Shown here: one piece after another, positions 47,552 to 56,292 of the stretch
Position numbering within the stretch: the stretch's first letter is position 1
Layout: every line of letters starts with the position of its first letter
Assembly: GCF_029910215.1 (NCBI RefSeq)
Contig: NZ_CP110395.1
Location: 186,001 to 250,000, forward strand
Direction: 5' to 3'
Length of the DNA stretch: 64,000 bases
Source of the DNA: Paraburkholderia sp. D15
GTDB taxonomy: Bacteria; Pseudomonadota; Gammaproteobacteria; Burkholderiales; Burkholderiaceae
Notes under the pieces: generated by a model
Databases searched by the model: none
Seen by the model: the letters and a program-made list of their open reading frames with translations, nothing else
What the model was told of the DNA's origin: nothing
Translations under genes and position numbers: made by a program

Positions 47552-47920
47552 ATGGCCAAGATCACCACTGCGGAGCCAGCGAAGGTCGACGTCGACGCTA
47601 TAAAAAAGGCGATTCGCGAACTCGAATCTCCAAGGGCCAAGCGCGAACGCGAGCGTGTGGCCTTATTTTCGGAGCTCTACCCGGACCTCCGCGATCAGCT
47701 CAAGGCGGACGTTTCCAAAACAGCGATCATCAAGAAGCTGGTTGACCACGGCGTGTCGATGAGCAACCTGATATTCGAGGAATTGCTGGAAGCTGAGGCG
47801 CTGCGCCGGGGTGAGCCGGTACCGGGAAAAGGCGACAAGGCTGGTGAGGACTTACCGGCGTCCGATAACGCTCCGCCGGATGCGCCACAGGCCGGCACGA
47901 AGGTGGAGGTGGCGACGTGA
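47552..47920 (+). CDS. Hypothetical protein with coiled-coil N terminus
   Basis: A 122-residue charged protein. Residues 10-50 are helical and Arg/Glu/Lys-rich (AIKKAIRELESPRAKRERERVALF), followed by LKADVSKTAIIKKLVDHGVSMSNLIFEELLEAE, which looks like a small helix-turn-helix or regulatory fold similar to mobilisation or partition accessory proteins, then a disordered acidic tail. The ATG at 47552 has GAGGAG upstream. It overlaps the next gene by GTGA. Function unknown. Confidence 0.7.
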   Translation: MAKITTAEPAKVDVDAIKKAIRELESPRAKRERERVALFSELYPDLRDQLKADVSKTAIIKKLVDHGVSMSNLIFEELLEAEALRRGEPVPGKGDKAGEDLPASDNAPPDAPQAGTKVEVAT

Positions 47921-49329
47921 TTAATCCCCTCGCCTATCCAACAGGCGGGGGCCTCATGCCCTCGTCAAGTTTCGGCTCGCAGTCACGCCCGATTGGCTAT
48001 CTGCCGGCAGGCTACTATCCGCCTTCGTTACCGCAAGCTATCAGTGCTTTAACGCCGAGCCTGTACCGTGCGGCATGCGAATGTCATTCGATATACGGAC
48101 CCGGCTACGGAGCCGTTCTGGCTAACTTGCTCGGCAAGGTGTCTTTCGCGGTCTCGTGCAATTTTCGTGTTTGCGATCGCAATGGCAGATCAATACCGCT
48201 AATTTTGCATATTCGGTTCGCCGGTGCACGCTTGAGCGGCAAGTCCGAGGCTCACGTGCGATTCAATGCGCCTATCGTCGCGGCGATGAAGGGCTGGAGG
48301 AGGCGTTGGCTGTTCGACAACGTGTTGCCTCCGACATTGCTGCGCAAGATACGCACTGGTTCGGTTCTGACCTTACTCAGTATGGCGGAAGGGCGCGGCC
48401 ATCTGGGAGGTCCGCTCGGTCGCTCATTTCAGGATCTGAGTGACCTGTATGACAGCAATATGCCGTCGTTTGATCGTGCGAATGACGACGATGACGATCT
48501 CGTGGAGCACGCTCTGGACAGCGCTATTCTCGTCAAGTGTGTGAACGTACAGGACGATGCACATCGCGAATGGCTCGACAAGTACGGGCAGAGCGCCATT
48601 GCTTCGGGCTACCTGTTTCGCCTGCTCATGATGGAGAGCAACGAGCTCGCCGTTGAGGGCGCCGACGAGCAGCAAACGGAATTCGAGCTGCTCGACTACG
48701 ATCAGCGCATCGCTGAGTTGATCGAGAGTGGCCTGAACAAGCTCAAGCACATGCCAGTAAACAGGCTCCCGGAAATCAAGGTTGAATCCGCCGCTGAACA
48801 GATCCTGCGGCAAAGTCAGAAGCGCTTCGAGTTCATGGCGAGCGCAGTTCTGCCGGAGCGTGACGCGATCGTGTTCGCAGTACGTCTGGCAGCTAACGCG
48901 CGTCGGATCGCCGGATGCATGCACGTGTTCGAGGGTTATGAGGGTACTGTATCGCCCGAGACGATGGCGCGCGCCGTGACAATCGCGGAGCATTTCGGGG
49001 CGTGCTGGCTCGCAACGATGTTTCCGTCGAAGCCGATGCCCGATGCTGTGCAACGTGGACAGCGCCTCTTGGATACCCTCCACAATTGGGCTCGTCAAGC
49101 GGGAATGTGGGCGCCGAACTGGAGAGAGGCCGACGTCGTTGCCACTGCGCCAAACTTCGGCTGGAGCAAGTCAGAAATGAAGGCGGCGATTACGTGGATA
49201 TGCGGGCAGGGTTTCGCCCGGGTCGTGCCGCGCACTGAAAATGGTCGCCGAGTCATCAAGCTCGAGCTGATCTCCAACACCGTCGCGCTTCAGCCAGTCA
49301 GGCAGGCTTGGATGCCACACCACTTCTGA
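47917..49329 (+). CDS. DUF3987-like (YfjI-type) protein
   Basis: A 470-residue protein. The region ACECHSIYGPGYGAVLANLLGKVSFAVSCNFRV and SGKSEAHVRFNAP resembles the DUF3987/YfjI family, primase-helicase-related proteins of integrative elements, but a proper Walker A (GxxGxGKS) is not seen; SGKSE is a remnant at most. A central acidic patch (ANDDDDDLVEHALDS) and a C-terminal winged-helix-like WSKSEMKAAITWICGQGFARVVPR follow. It starts with GTG at 47917, set by GGAGGT, and overlaps the previous stop. It probably acts in element replication or maintenance. Confidence 0.65.
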   Translation: MINPLAYPTGGGLMPSSSFGSQSRPIGYLPAGYYPPSLPQAISALTPSLYRAACECHSIYGPGYGAVLANLLGKVSFAVSCNFRVCDRNGRSIPLILHIRFAGARLSGKSEAHVRFNAPIVAAMKGWRRRWLFDNVLPPTLLRKIRTGSVLTLLSMAEGRGHLGGPLGRSFQDLSDLYDSNMPSFDRANDDDDDLVEHALDSAILVKCVNVQDDAHREWLDKYGQSAIASGYLFRLLMMESNELAVEGADEQQTEFELLDYDQRIAELIESGLNKLKHMPVNRLPEIKVESAAEQILRQSQKRFEFMASAVLPERDAIVFAVRLAANARRIAGCMHVFEGYEGTVSPETMARAVTIAEHFGACWLATMFPSKPMPDAVQRGQRLLDTLHNWARQAGMWAPNWREADVVATAPNFGWSKSEMKAAITWICGQGFARVVPRTENGRRVIKLELISNTVALQPVRQAWMPHHF

Positions 49330-49433
49330 CATCCTCTCAGACCTCGTCCGCCGTGGGGCGGACGGGGCATTCGCACGCCGAGCAATACGGGTGCTCTGTT
49401 TTGAAACGCATCACCGGACGCTACAACGCCGTC

Positions 49434-50735
49434 ATGAATACAACGAAACCAGCAATTACTATCACTCCAGAACTCCTCGCTGGGATTGGACAGGAAATCG
49501 GCCGTAACTTCGACTTCAGAGTCAATCCTGATGGCAGCGGATCCTTCGTAGATGGCCCGGCGATTGCCCTTCTGGCGTTGCTCGATCAAATCGTCCGGTT
49601 GTCCCTTGAAACGTCGCTTCCACCTTTTCATATCAGCCGGAGGACGGTTAAGGGGCATGGTGGACCTGACTGGCGGCATGGGGAGCTTAGGCATGTCGAG
49701 TTGAAGACTGCCACCCCGAATCTGCGTTCGCCTGCCTCTGCGGAATTGGCCGCCCTTTTGCAGACTCTCAATAGTAGCGGCGCGGCACTTGGCCCTTTCG
49801 ATCCGATGGCAAGCCGGCTGCAATACGCGCCGCATATTGGCTTGTTGCTGGACGTATTTCTAGCTCACCACATGAGCGCTTGCCAGGGCCACAAACGCAA
49901 TGAGCCCGTAGGCGACACTGGCCTGATCAAGGCAGAGATCGATAACGATTTCGTAGCCCGGTTTCGTCAGTCAATGCTTGAGAGGAAACTGCTCCGGCGT
50001 GAACGGCACAACTGGAATCTTGGCAGTCGCGAGAACGCTGGGACTCTCACGGCTTATCTGCACGATCTGTTCGTGAAGCATGACAGCGTCACCGTGCTGC
50101 ATCTGCGTTTGTTCCATACCAGGGAGCGGGCCAGCCTTCTCTCCGCATCGGCGCAGGACCAGCATCTTGACCTGCTTGCACTTCGGACCTGCCGGGCAAA
50201 GTTTTTCGACCGCATGAGGCGCAAGCCAGCGCTATTCACCGACGAGCCCGGGTACGCTTGGGCCATCCTGCCGTCGTTGACGGGAGGGTACGACCTGCAC
50301 CTCACACTGCTGTTTGATACCGCTGCTTTACAGAAGATGCTGGACGACAGAAGGGTGGAAGCCGAACACACTGGAGCGGTCTTGGAAGATCACGCAGACC
50401 AGGTCGGTGAGTATTGGGTGAAGGGCGCAACCGGAGGGCGGGGAAGCTATCTTCGAGGCGATCGGAACCCCTGGCTTTATGGCCCGGACTGGGTACATGG
50501 CAAGGTTCGTGCCGATGACCGAGTGCGGCTCGGAAAGCTCACGGAAATGCTCAGCTATCTGGCGATGCGCCGTGCGCTGGTGCGCCTGAAAAACGAGCCC
50601 GCAGGGGTGTATTTCAGGACGCCAGACCGCAAGGCGCGACCCTTACGCCGTCCAAGCAAGACGGTCCAAAAGGAGCGCCAGAGCCGCGCGCCCGCACTGG
50701 GACTACACTCGAAAATCGGTATCCAAAATACCTAA
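49434..50735 (+). CDS. Inovirus Gp2 / YagK-YfjJ-like replication protein
   Basis: A 433-residue protein. The C-terminal half resembles the YagK/YfjJ C-terminal (inovirus Gp2) family: FFDRMRRKPALFTDEPGYAWAILPS, GGYDLHLTLLFD, GEYWVKGATGGRGSYLRGDRNP and the terminal LTEMLSYLAMRRALVRL. Members are thought to be replication initiators of phage-like and satellite elements. The N-terminal half (LAGIGQEIGRNFDFRV...) is unassigned. ATG 49434 was chosen; a TTG at 49308 overlapping the previous stop is an alternative that would couple it to the DUF3987-like gene. Confidence 0.68.
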   Translation: MNTTKPAITITPELLAGIGQEIGRNFDFRVNPDGSGSFVDGPAIALLALLDQIVRLSLETSLPPFHISRRTVKGHGGPDWRHGELRHVELKTATPNLRSPASAELAALLQTLNSSGAALGPFDPMASRLQYAPHIGLLLDVFLAHHMSACQGHKRNEPVGDTGLIKAEIDNDFVARFRQSMLERKLLRRERHNWNLGSRENAGTLTAYLHDLFVKHDSVTVLHLRLFHTRERASLLSASAQDQHLDLLALRTCRAKFFDRMRRKPALFTDEPGYAWAILPSLTGGYDLHLTLLFDTAALQKMLDDRRVEAEHTGAVLEDHADQVGEYWVKGATGGRGSYLRGDRNPWLYGPDWVHGKVRADDRVRLGKLTEMLSYLAMRRALVRLKNEPAGVYFRTPDRKARPLRRPSKTVQKERQSRAPALGLHSKIGIQNT

Positions 50736-51347
50736 CCTATTGATTTTATTGAGTCGCTGATTTCGGCGGGTTCGGGCGGCGGGTGCCAGACTTCCCTCAC
50801 GGTGTTGACCATCACTGCACGCTTCCTGTGCCGACTGCGCAAAATTTTTGAAGAATCGTCTGCGAGAAAACTTCGGAACAAACATGATCGCGTCCTCGCG
50901 CGCGCTATAAAACTTTAACGCTTAATCCCGGAGGAAAGTCGCGCGTAGATTTCTGTCTGCCTTGGGCGGTGGTGCACGGCATGCTGTCAGTGTAGTCGAC
51001 ATTGTCCGCCGTCCTAGAAACGCGGCCGGGTCGCTTACGAACTGGATGATCGACGCCAGTACGATTGAGCGTATGGAGCGACAAGTGTCGCGCTTAAGGA
51101 TCGATCCTCTGTTCCTCGTGCGGCGATGCATCATCATCGGTTTCCTGCGCCCGATCCCTTTGAGGCTCTTCGGTTCAAGACCCTGCATGCGGACGCGCGT
51201 TCTGTTGTGGCACGCAGTCTTCGGCCAGCCAGCGAAAACAATGAGATGCGATGTGAAATTGCTTCCGGCGCATCATCCTGACCGGCAGGCATAGCCTGCC
51301 GCCTTGTTCGCGCTCTATCCGGGGTAGTCGTCGACAGCGTGTCATCG
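50736..51347. other. Intergenic region between replication gene and relaxase stop
   Basis: About 610 bp with no credible gene on either strand. It contains the inverted repeat GCGACA-AG-TGTCGC (51078-51091). It may hold the element's control region or degenerate sequence. Confidence 0.45.
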
Positions 51348-52061
51348 TTACGCAAATTGCTGCCGGTGTGCGTTGTAGTGCTCGCGATCTTCCTTCGACA
51401 TGGCGCGAATCCGGGCTTGACCCATGTGGCGTTCCGGCGGCCGGTCGATGCCTTGGTCCTTGAGCGTTCGATGATCGACGCGCGTCGTGTGACCGTACTT
51501 CTCCAGCGCAGCGTTTTGCAGGTCAGCGCATTTCTTTCGCGTCGCAATCAGTTCGTCGCGGAGTTCCATCCGGTTCTTCCCGCCGCTGCTCTTTTTGCGG
51601 CCACCGTGTTCCGGATGCGTCGGGTTGTAGCGTCGGAATGTCTGCTCGGGTGATCTCTCGATACCATCATCTTCACGATCGGAATACATCAGGTGCATGT
51701 GTGTGTTCGTGCCGTGTCCGAGCGCAGCTTTCGGCGCATGGATCGCATATTGAAACGGCTTGTTGCCCACCAGTCCGGATACCAGTTGATTGACCAACTC
51801 TTGTTGCTGATCGTGCGTAAGTTCGTCGGGCAGAGCGATTTCGTGTTCGCGGTATACGGCGCCATTGGCGCGTTCGTATTTGTCGCCAGTCCTCCAGAAC
51901 TCAGATGCATCATGTCGTGCCCAGTTCGGCATGTTGCCGTGACCGGAGGCGATCAGATCTTCCTTGCGGTTGGTGTGCTTGCCCTTTCTCGAGATGTATG
52001 CGCTGTGATCCGTTGCCGAACCCTTCTTGCCGCTCTTGATCGTGTGGTGAAAGCTTGCCAT
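51348..52061 (-). CDS. MobA/MobL-type (MobQ) relaxase
   Basis: A 237-residue relaxase domain. The N terminus HHTIKSGKKGSATDHSAYISR carries the likely catalytic Tyr region, YREHEIALPDELTHDQQQELV is a typical second block, and GTNTHMHLMYSDRE is the metal-binding HxH motif. The C terminus has DHRTLKDQGIDRPPERHMG, characteristic of MobA/MobL proteins. It nicks oriT and pilots the strand during mobilisation by a helper conjugation system. The primase or helicase extension of longer relaxases is absent. No type IV secretion genes are in view. Confidence 0.88.
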   Translation of the reverse strand: MASFHHTIKSGKKGSATDHSAYISRKGKHTNRKEDLIASGHGNMPNWARHDASEFWRTGDKYERANGAVYREHEIALPDELTHDQQQELVNQLVSGLVGNKPFQYAIHAPKAALGHGTNTHMHLMYSDREDDGIERSPEQTFRRYNPTHPEHGGRKKSSGGKNRMELRDELIATRKKCADLQNAALEKYGHTTRVDHRTLKDQGIDRPPERHMGQARIRAMSKEDREHYNAHRQQFA

Positions 52062-52095
52062 AGTGTGACTACCCTTTCTCTTGCGTGAATGAAAG

Positions 52096-52119
52096 GCCAG
52101 CGAAGCACGCTTCGCTGGC
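52096..52119. repeat. Perfect 24-bp palindromic hairpin upstream of the relaxase
   Basis: GCCAGCGAAGC and GCTTCGCTGGC separated by two bases, 35 bp upstream of the relaxase start. It could be part of oriT, an operator, or a terminator-like structure. Confidence 0.7.
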
Positions 52120-52280
52120 TATGTCTGAGATGGGTAGGTCAATCGGATTTCTGCATTCTTTGGTAGAAAGGTTAAGTGCGCGTCCTTTATTCCCCCTCTC
52201 TTTGCTCATGACTCGGGAGATCTTCTATCGATGCACTACACGCTTCTGTTCTACCAGTGACTTCCTACCTCCGTGACTAC

Positions 52281-52303
52281 TCACCTCACATCATGAGAGG
52301 TGA
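52281..52303. other. Candidate oriT inverted repeat
   Basis: TCACCTC ... GAGGTGA with a nine-base spacer, followed by an A-rich stretch (AGTAAAAAAATATT). It lies about 220 bp upstream of the relaxase in a 345-bp gene-free, AT-richer region (52062-52407). An inverted repeat next to an AT-rich nick region upstream of a relaxase is the usual oriT layout; the nick site cannot be assigned. Confidence 0.45.
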
Positions 52304-52407
52304 AGTAAAAAAATATTCGCAGTAGTACAGGAGATGTTCGCGCTCGACTGAAAGCGTGGTACCGAGAGATATGCGGTGACTGCGGCCATGCAACGAGGAT
52401 CTAGACC

Positions 52408-52566
52408 ATGAAGTCGACACATTGTCGATGGCAGGTGAGCAATCTCGGCAAGGTAGCCATAGCGAAGCTCGGAAAAGCTACACTGGAGTCGTTTAAATCG
52501 TGCGAGGCATCGATGGGCATCAAAATGTCGGCGACTTTGTATGTGGTTCCACGGGCGGGTGACTGA
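52408..52566 (+). CDS. Small 52-residue ORF coupled to the GNAT gene
   Basis: An ORF of 52 codons, MKSTHCRWQVSNLG to LYVVPRAGD, with a good ribosome site (GAGGAT seven bases before the ATG). Its TGA ends two bases before the ATG of the GNAT-fold gene at 52569, so translation is probably coupled. I do not recognise a family. It is too short to be sure it is real; codon choice is plausible. If real, it could be a regulator or antitoxin-like partner of the downstream protein. Confidence 0.45.
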   Translation: MKSTHCRWQVSNLGKVAIAKLGKATLESFKSCEASMGIKMSATLYVVPRAGD

Positions 52567-52568
52567 CG

Positions 52569-53408
52569 ATGGCATTGCCTTCTTTCGATAGTGGGTGGAA
52601 AGACAGCGGGCGGACCAAGCCCCGCATTTATGTGCTAGAGATTCGGGATTGCGAGAAGCTCGGAAGCGAACTCGTTGCATGGCTGCTTATTGAGCGGCAA
52701 GAAAACTATCGACGGGATGCCTACGATGATTCCATTTGCGAGGCATCGATCCGTCTGTCTTACCAACGCGTTTTGCCGAAGTATTCTCGCCATGCAGATA
52801 GCAAGGGCTACTTCTCTGGAGGATACTCAAGAGGTTTCGGCGATGGCTCAGTGATTTCATTGACCTCGGAGTCCACTGCCAAGGGGGCTGTGTTTCTCGA
52901 TCTTCCTGGCCTGAAAGGGCATCGGATCGGCACCTACCTCATGAACGAGATAGTTACCTGGGCGAAGCAGTGGGCCGATGCGCGGGTCCTTTCTGTTGAG
53001 TTGCTTGCGGGTCAAGCTGACGAAGAAAACAAGTCGAGGCGCAATCGCTTTTATGAGCAGTTTGGCCTTGTATTCGATTACCGTGATCCGGACCGGCGTG
53101 AAGGACTGTCCAAGCCGATGTTGGCTGCTGAGTTGATCAAAGTCGACACCTGGAAACAGAACATTTGCGAGCGAGATGTCCGCGAGTACCTTGGCGAGGT
53201 TTTATACGAGCGGGAGCGGGATGGGTTTGAACTCTTGCAGCGTGGACGAGCCAACAAGGATCTTTTGGATGAGATCAAGCGGGCTGAGGCGCGTCCTATG
53301 CGCTGGGCATTGCGGCGCTTGCTGTGGCGATTTATCCCATCATTCGGCCAAGTAGCGATACTGCTGGGTCTTGTCGCCGTTGTGTGGTTAGGCCTCAAAT
53401 CAAGATAG
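52569..53408 (+). CDS. GNAT-fold protein with C-terminal membrane anchor
   Basis: A 279-residue protein. The central region resembles an acetyltransferase: KGAVFLDLPGLKGHRIGTYLMNEIVTWAKQW (with an R/GxxG/A-like HRIGTY acetyl-CoA loop) and NRFYEQFGLVFDYRDPD near the C end of the fold. A charged helical segment (ICERDVREYLGEVLYERERDGFELLQRG) follows, then a single terminal hydrophobic helix QVAILLGLVAVVWLGLKSR, so it is probably a tail-anchored inner-membrane protein. Canonical GNAT toxins are shorter and soluble. It lies downstream of the relaxase region and directly follows a 52-codon ORF. Acetyl acceptor unknown. Confidence 0.68.
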   Translation: MALPSFDSGWKDSGRTKPRIYVLEIRDCEKLGSELVAWLLIERQENYRRDAYDDSICEASIRLSYQRVLPKYSRHADSKGYFSGGYSRGFGDGSVISLTSESTAKGAVFLDLPGLKGHRIGTYLMNEIVTWAKQWADARVLSVELLAGQADEENKSRRNRFYEQFGLVFDYRDPDRREGLSKPMLAAELIKVDTWKQNICERDVREYLGEVLYERERDGFELLQRGRANKDLLDEIKRAEARPMRWALRRLLWRFIPSFGQVAILLGLVAVVWLGLKSR

Positions 53409-54061
53409 GCAATCAAGAGGACAGGCGAAAACGTGGCGATCCTGCAAGGTGGGCCGAGACATATGGCCGTGAAGAAATCCAAAGAGTAAAGTCGGGCCGG
53501 CGTGGCCAACGTGCATGCCATCGCAACGGTAGCGAAGGGGCAGCATCCGGCTGCGTTCCAGCAATAACGGCCGCCTGTACTGGTGTCTTTTCGACACAAT
53601 GACAGCCTGAACGAGCGATCACCCGGTGAAGCGCAGTCTCATCGCGGGTGGTTTGTAGTGGGCGAGAGGATTTCGGGCGTGAAGGTGCTGGTGGTTTGCG
53701 GGAGCGATCTACTAAACGATCAGCTAGATAGCTGACGCGATAGTTCATGAGATCCCGTATTGTGGTCGTTCGATGTTCAGCGGATTTTACTCGGGAGTGT
53801 GCTTTGACCTTCGTAAAGCGCGGCAAAGGCGCTACGCTAGAATGTGGGCGGTGCTATTGCAAGAAATGAAACTGAGTGGCGCCGATGAGTAGCGTACGCC
53901 GGCAAAGCCAACGACGAATAGGGCGGCTTCCTGGCTGTCAGTCATGAGCGGCGTAGCAGAACGAAGAAACCGCGGTCGTTCTGGCACGCCTTCCGACGGG
54001 GCGCTATCATCGGGGCTTTGACCCCATGCCGCGACTCGCGAAGTTAGAAGAGCCAAACCTG
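53409..54061. other. Gene-free region with a 20-base repeat
   Basis: About 650 bp without a convincing gene. It includes a minus-strand frame from 53748 that begins MNYRVSY, the same start as a small gene at 62120, but its continuation is Pro/Arg/Ser-rich and not gene-like. It should hold the promoter of the phosphatase-kinase operon near its right end, although no clear boxes are seen. Confidence 0.45.
53733..53752. repeat. 20-base direct repeat, copy 1
   Basis: TGACGCGATAGTTCATGAGA is repeated exactly at 62105-62124. On the minus strand both copies read TCTCATGAACTATCGCGTCA and would start a protein MNYRV(S/T)Y. Confidence 0.8.
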
Positions 54062-55228
54062 ATGTCGACCCAACTCCAAACGCCGGCCGCTAAATTGACG
54101 ACCTGGTTCATGAGACGCACTGCACCCAGCGCCGTGCGTCGCGTGGCGCCGCTGAACGCGGCCGTAGCGAGCGACGTCGGTGTTGTGCGCGCGGAGAATC
54201 AGGATCGAGTTGCCCTTGTGCGGGGAAGCGACCGTAGCGGGGCACCTTTTATCCTGGCCGTATTGGCAGATGGCATCGGCGGCATGAGGCATGGCGCGGA
54301 ATGTGCGTCGCTAACCTTGGCGACCTTCATTGACACGGTGATTTCCGAGGCGCAGCACACCGTCGAACCTAAGGACTGGCTACGTCGGGCCTCGCTACGG
54401 GCGAATCGAGTCGTGCATACGCTCCAAGGGGGAGATGGTGGTTCCACTCTGGCGGCCATTCTACTTGCCAAGGGCCATCGAGCCGTGTGGCTCAGTATCG
54501 GCGATAGCAGGGTTTATCACGTAGCCGAAGGAAAGATGACGCAGCTTTCCCGGGATGACACGCTTGATGGCCAGCTCGGAAAGCCGATCGACGGCGGAAG
54601 GAGGTCCGAGCTGCTCCAGTTTGTAGGCGTTGGCGATGCGCTTGAGCCGCACATCGAGTTCGTCCCTTGGGATCTATCTGGCACGCTACTTCTCACTACC
54701 GACGGTGTACATTTCATCGATGCCGATTACCTGGGTAAGGTGGCGCACTTTGCCGCAGACATAGGGGTATGTGCTCGCCGCTTCATGGATCTTGCCAAGA
54801 TGTTGGGCGGGCCTGATAACGCCTCAGTGGTTGCTCTCAGCGTAGACGCGCTTTCTGCAGACCCTGGTGCTCAGGTCGAGTCGGCCTTTGAAGTTTGGGA
54901 TCCTTTTGGTGATCTTTGCGTGATGTTTGATCGTGGTCGCAGCTACCGGACAAACGGACCGTCGTCAATTTCAGCAAACCTTAAAGCGGGAGCACCGGAA
55001 TCTAGTCCCCAGGATACCTCGGCTGCGGGCAACCCGGAGGCAGAGGGCGAGCTACCAATGGAGGAGCGTTCCGTCGGCACTGCGGCCAAGGGCAAGCCAT
55101 CTAGGCAGAAAAGCGGAAGCCGCCGCAAGGCTAAGGTCAAAGGCGTCAAGATTGAAGGTGGCCCCGAGGACGGCCATGAGGGCGAAGCTCCGCAATTGTC
55201 CATCGAGTTTCCACACAAGAAGCCCTAA
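54062..55228 (+). CDS. PP2C-family protein phosphatase
   Basis: A 388-residue metal-dependent Ser/Thr phosphatase. The core motifs are complete: GVVRAENQDRVAL, LADGIGGMRHGAE (metal-binding Asp), GGSTLAAILL, SIGDSRVYH, LTTDGVHFID and GGPDNASVVAL. The C-terminal hundred residues are a disordered, basic tail with RQKSGSRRKAKVKG, perhaps for docking to its kinases. ATG 54062 (MSTQLQTP) is preferred; ATG 54026 is in frame upstream. The stop lies two bases before the next kinase gene, so this is the first gene of a phosphatase-kinase-kinase operon, as in many bacterial reversible phosphorylation modules. Confidence 0.92.
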   Translation: MSTQLQTPAAKLTTWFMRRTAPSAVRRVAPLNAAVASDVGVVRAENQDRVALVRGSDRSGAPFILAVLADGIGGMRHGAECASLTLATFIDTVISEAQHTVEPKDWLRRASLRANRVVHTLQGGDGGSTLAAILLAKGHRAVWLSIGDSRVYHVAEGKMTQLSRDDTLDGQLGKPIDGGRRSELLQFVGVGDALEPHIEFVPWDLSGTLLLTTDGVHFIDADYLGKVAHFAADIGVCARRFMDLAKMLGGPDNASVVALSVDALSADPGAQVESAFEVWDPFGDLCVMFDRGRSYRTNGPSSISANLKAGAPESSPQDTSAAGNPEAEGELPMEERSVGTAAKGKPSRQKSGSRRKAKVKGVKIEGGPEDGHEGEAPQLSIEFPHKKP

Positions 55229-55230
55229 TC

Positions 55231-56292
55231 ATGCGCGCTATCCCCGACCGCTATGTTTCCTCCGGCCATGCGATGTCAGGCGGGATGGGTAGCGTGATTG
55301 TCTGCCAGGACACAATCCTGGAGCGCCCTGTGGCCATCAAGTTCATAAGCAGCGCCACTCACAAGCGGCGTATGGACGACGAAGTTTCAGCGCTTCTCAA
55401 ACTGCGTTCGAAACATGTCGTTCAGGTATACGACGTGTTACAAGCTGATGTCGACGAGATCGGAATTGTCCAGGAATTCATCGACGGCAAAGATCTCTTC
55501 CAATCCCATCAGATTCCCGCGACCGCTACCGACTACTACAGGCAGCTCTGGCAAATCTCCGCGGGCATATCGGACATCCACGATCTTGGGGTGATCCACC
55601 GCGACATCAAGCCGAACAACATGAAGACGGACCCTGAAGGGGTGATCAAGATCTTCGATTTTGGCTTGGCACGAGACGATGGTCCCAGTGCGAAGACCAA
55701 GAGCTTCGTCGGTACGAGAGGCTTTGCCGCTCCTGAACTCTACGCGAATCCCTTTAGCTTTACCAAAGCGGTGGATACGTATGCATTCGGCGCGACTGCT
55801 GTGTATTTGGCTACCGGCGGTTTGCCGACCGATATGCTAAAGCAGCCGCCTATTACTGGTTTGGTTAGCCATTTGGGCTCGCTTCCGTTCATGATCGCGG
55901 ACGAGATCACATGGCTTCTCGATGCATGCATCGCGCCTGAGCCGGCGAAGCGTCCGCCGATGCGAGAGGTGCGCGATGCGCTGGCCCGGCACATTCTCTT
56001 TGATAGGCATAGAGCCTTGGTGGTCTACCAAGGCAAGGCGTCGGTCCTTGGTGCCGACAATCGGTCTGTCAGCCTGAGCTTCGGCGATATTGCGAAGATC
56101 GCCATCCGCTACGACGGGCTCGCGTTCGTCGTCGACAGTGTCTCTGGCGAAGTTCAGATCAACAACCTGGTTGTGGTCGCCGGCTCCACGCTGCCCGGCG
56201 CGTGTGTGGTGGCTTTGGGTGGCAATCACCGTCGCAGCAACGAGCGGCGCTTCATTACTTTTGACATCTCTCATCCGGAGATTGTGCTATGA
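55231..56292 (+). CDS. Ser/Thr protein kinase with FHA-like C-terminal domain
   Basis: A 353-residue Hanks-type kinase with all key elements: glycine loop SGGMGSV, VAIKF (Lys), DDEVSALLKL (helix-C Glu), HRDIKPNNM, DFGLARDD and GTRGFAAPE. After residue 250 comes a beta-rich segment LAFVVDSVSGEVQINNLVVVAGSTLPGACVVALGG then RRFITFDIS, which has the strand pattern of a forkhead-associated phosphothreonine-binding domain, although the usual SxxH is not clear. No transmembrane segment, so it is cytoplasmic. Its stop overlaps the next kinase start by ATGA. Confidence 0.88.
   Translation: MRAIPDRYVSSGHAMSGGMGSVIVCQDTILERPVAIKFISSATHKRRMDDEVSALLKLRSKHVVQVYDVLQADVDEIGIVQEFIDGKDLFQSHQIPATATDYYRQLWQISAGISDIHDLGVIHRDIKPNNMKTDPEGVIKIFDFGLARDDGPSAKTKSFVGTRGFAAPELYANPFSFTKAVDTYAFGATAVYLATGGLPTDMLKQPPITGLVSHLGSLPFMIADEITWLLDACIAPEPAKRPPMREVRDALARHILFDRHRALVVYQGKASVLGADNRSVSLSFGDIAKIAIRYDGLAFVVDSVSGEVQINNLVVVAGSTLPGACVVALGGNHRRSNERRFITFDISHPEIVL

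Noticed and set aside
50922..51547. Several overlapping frames between the Gp2-like gene and the relaxase
   Set aside because: No ribosome sites, no domains, and mutually overlapping on both strands.
53413..53826. A 137-codon minus-strand frame containing MNYRVSY
   Set aside because: After the first few codons the composition is Pro/Arg/Ser-rich and not protein-like; kept only as a possible decayed copy.
53832..54056. A 74-codon minus-strand frame upstream of the phosphatase
   Set aside because: Lies in the expected promoter region, with no ribosome site or recognisable fold.
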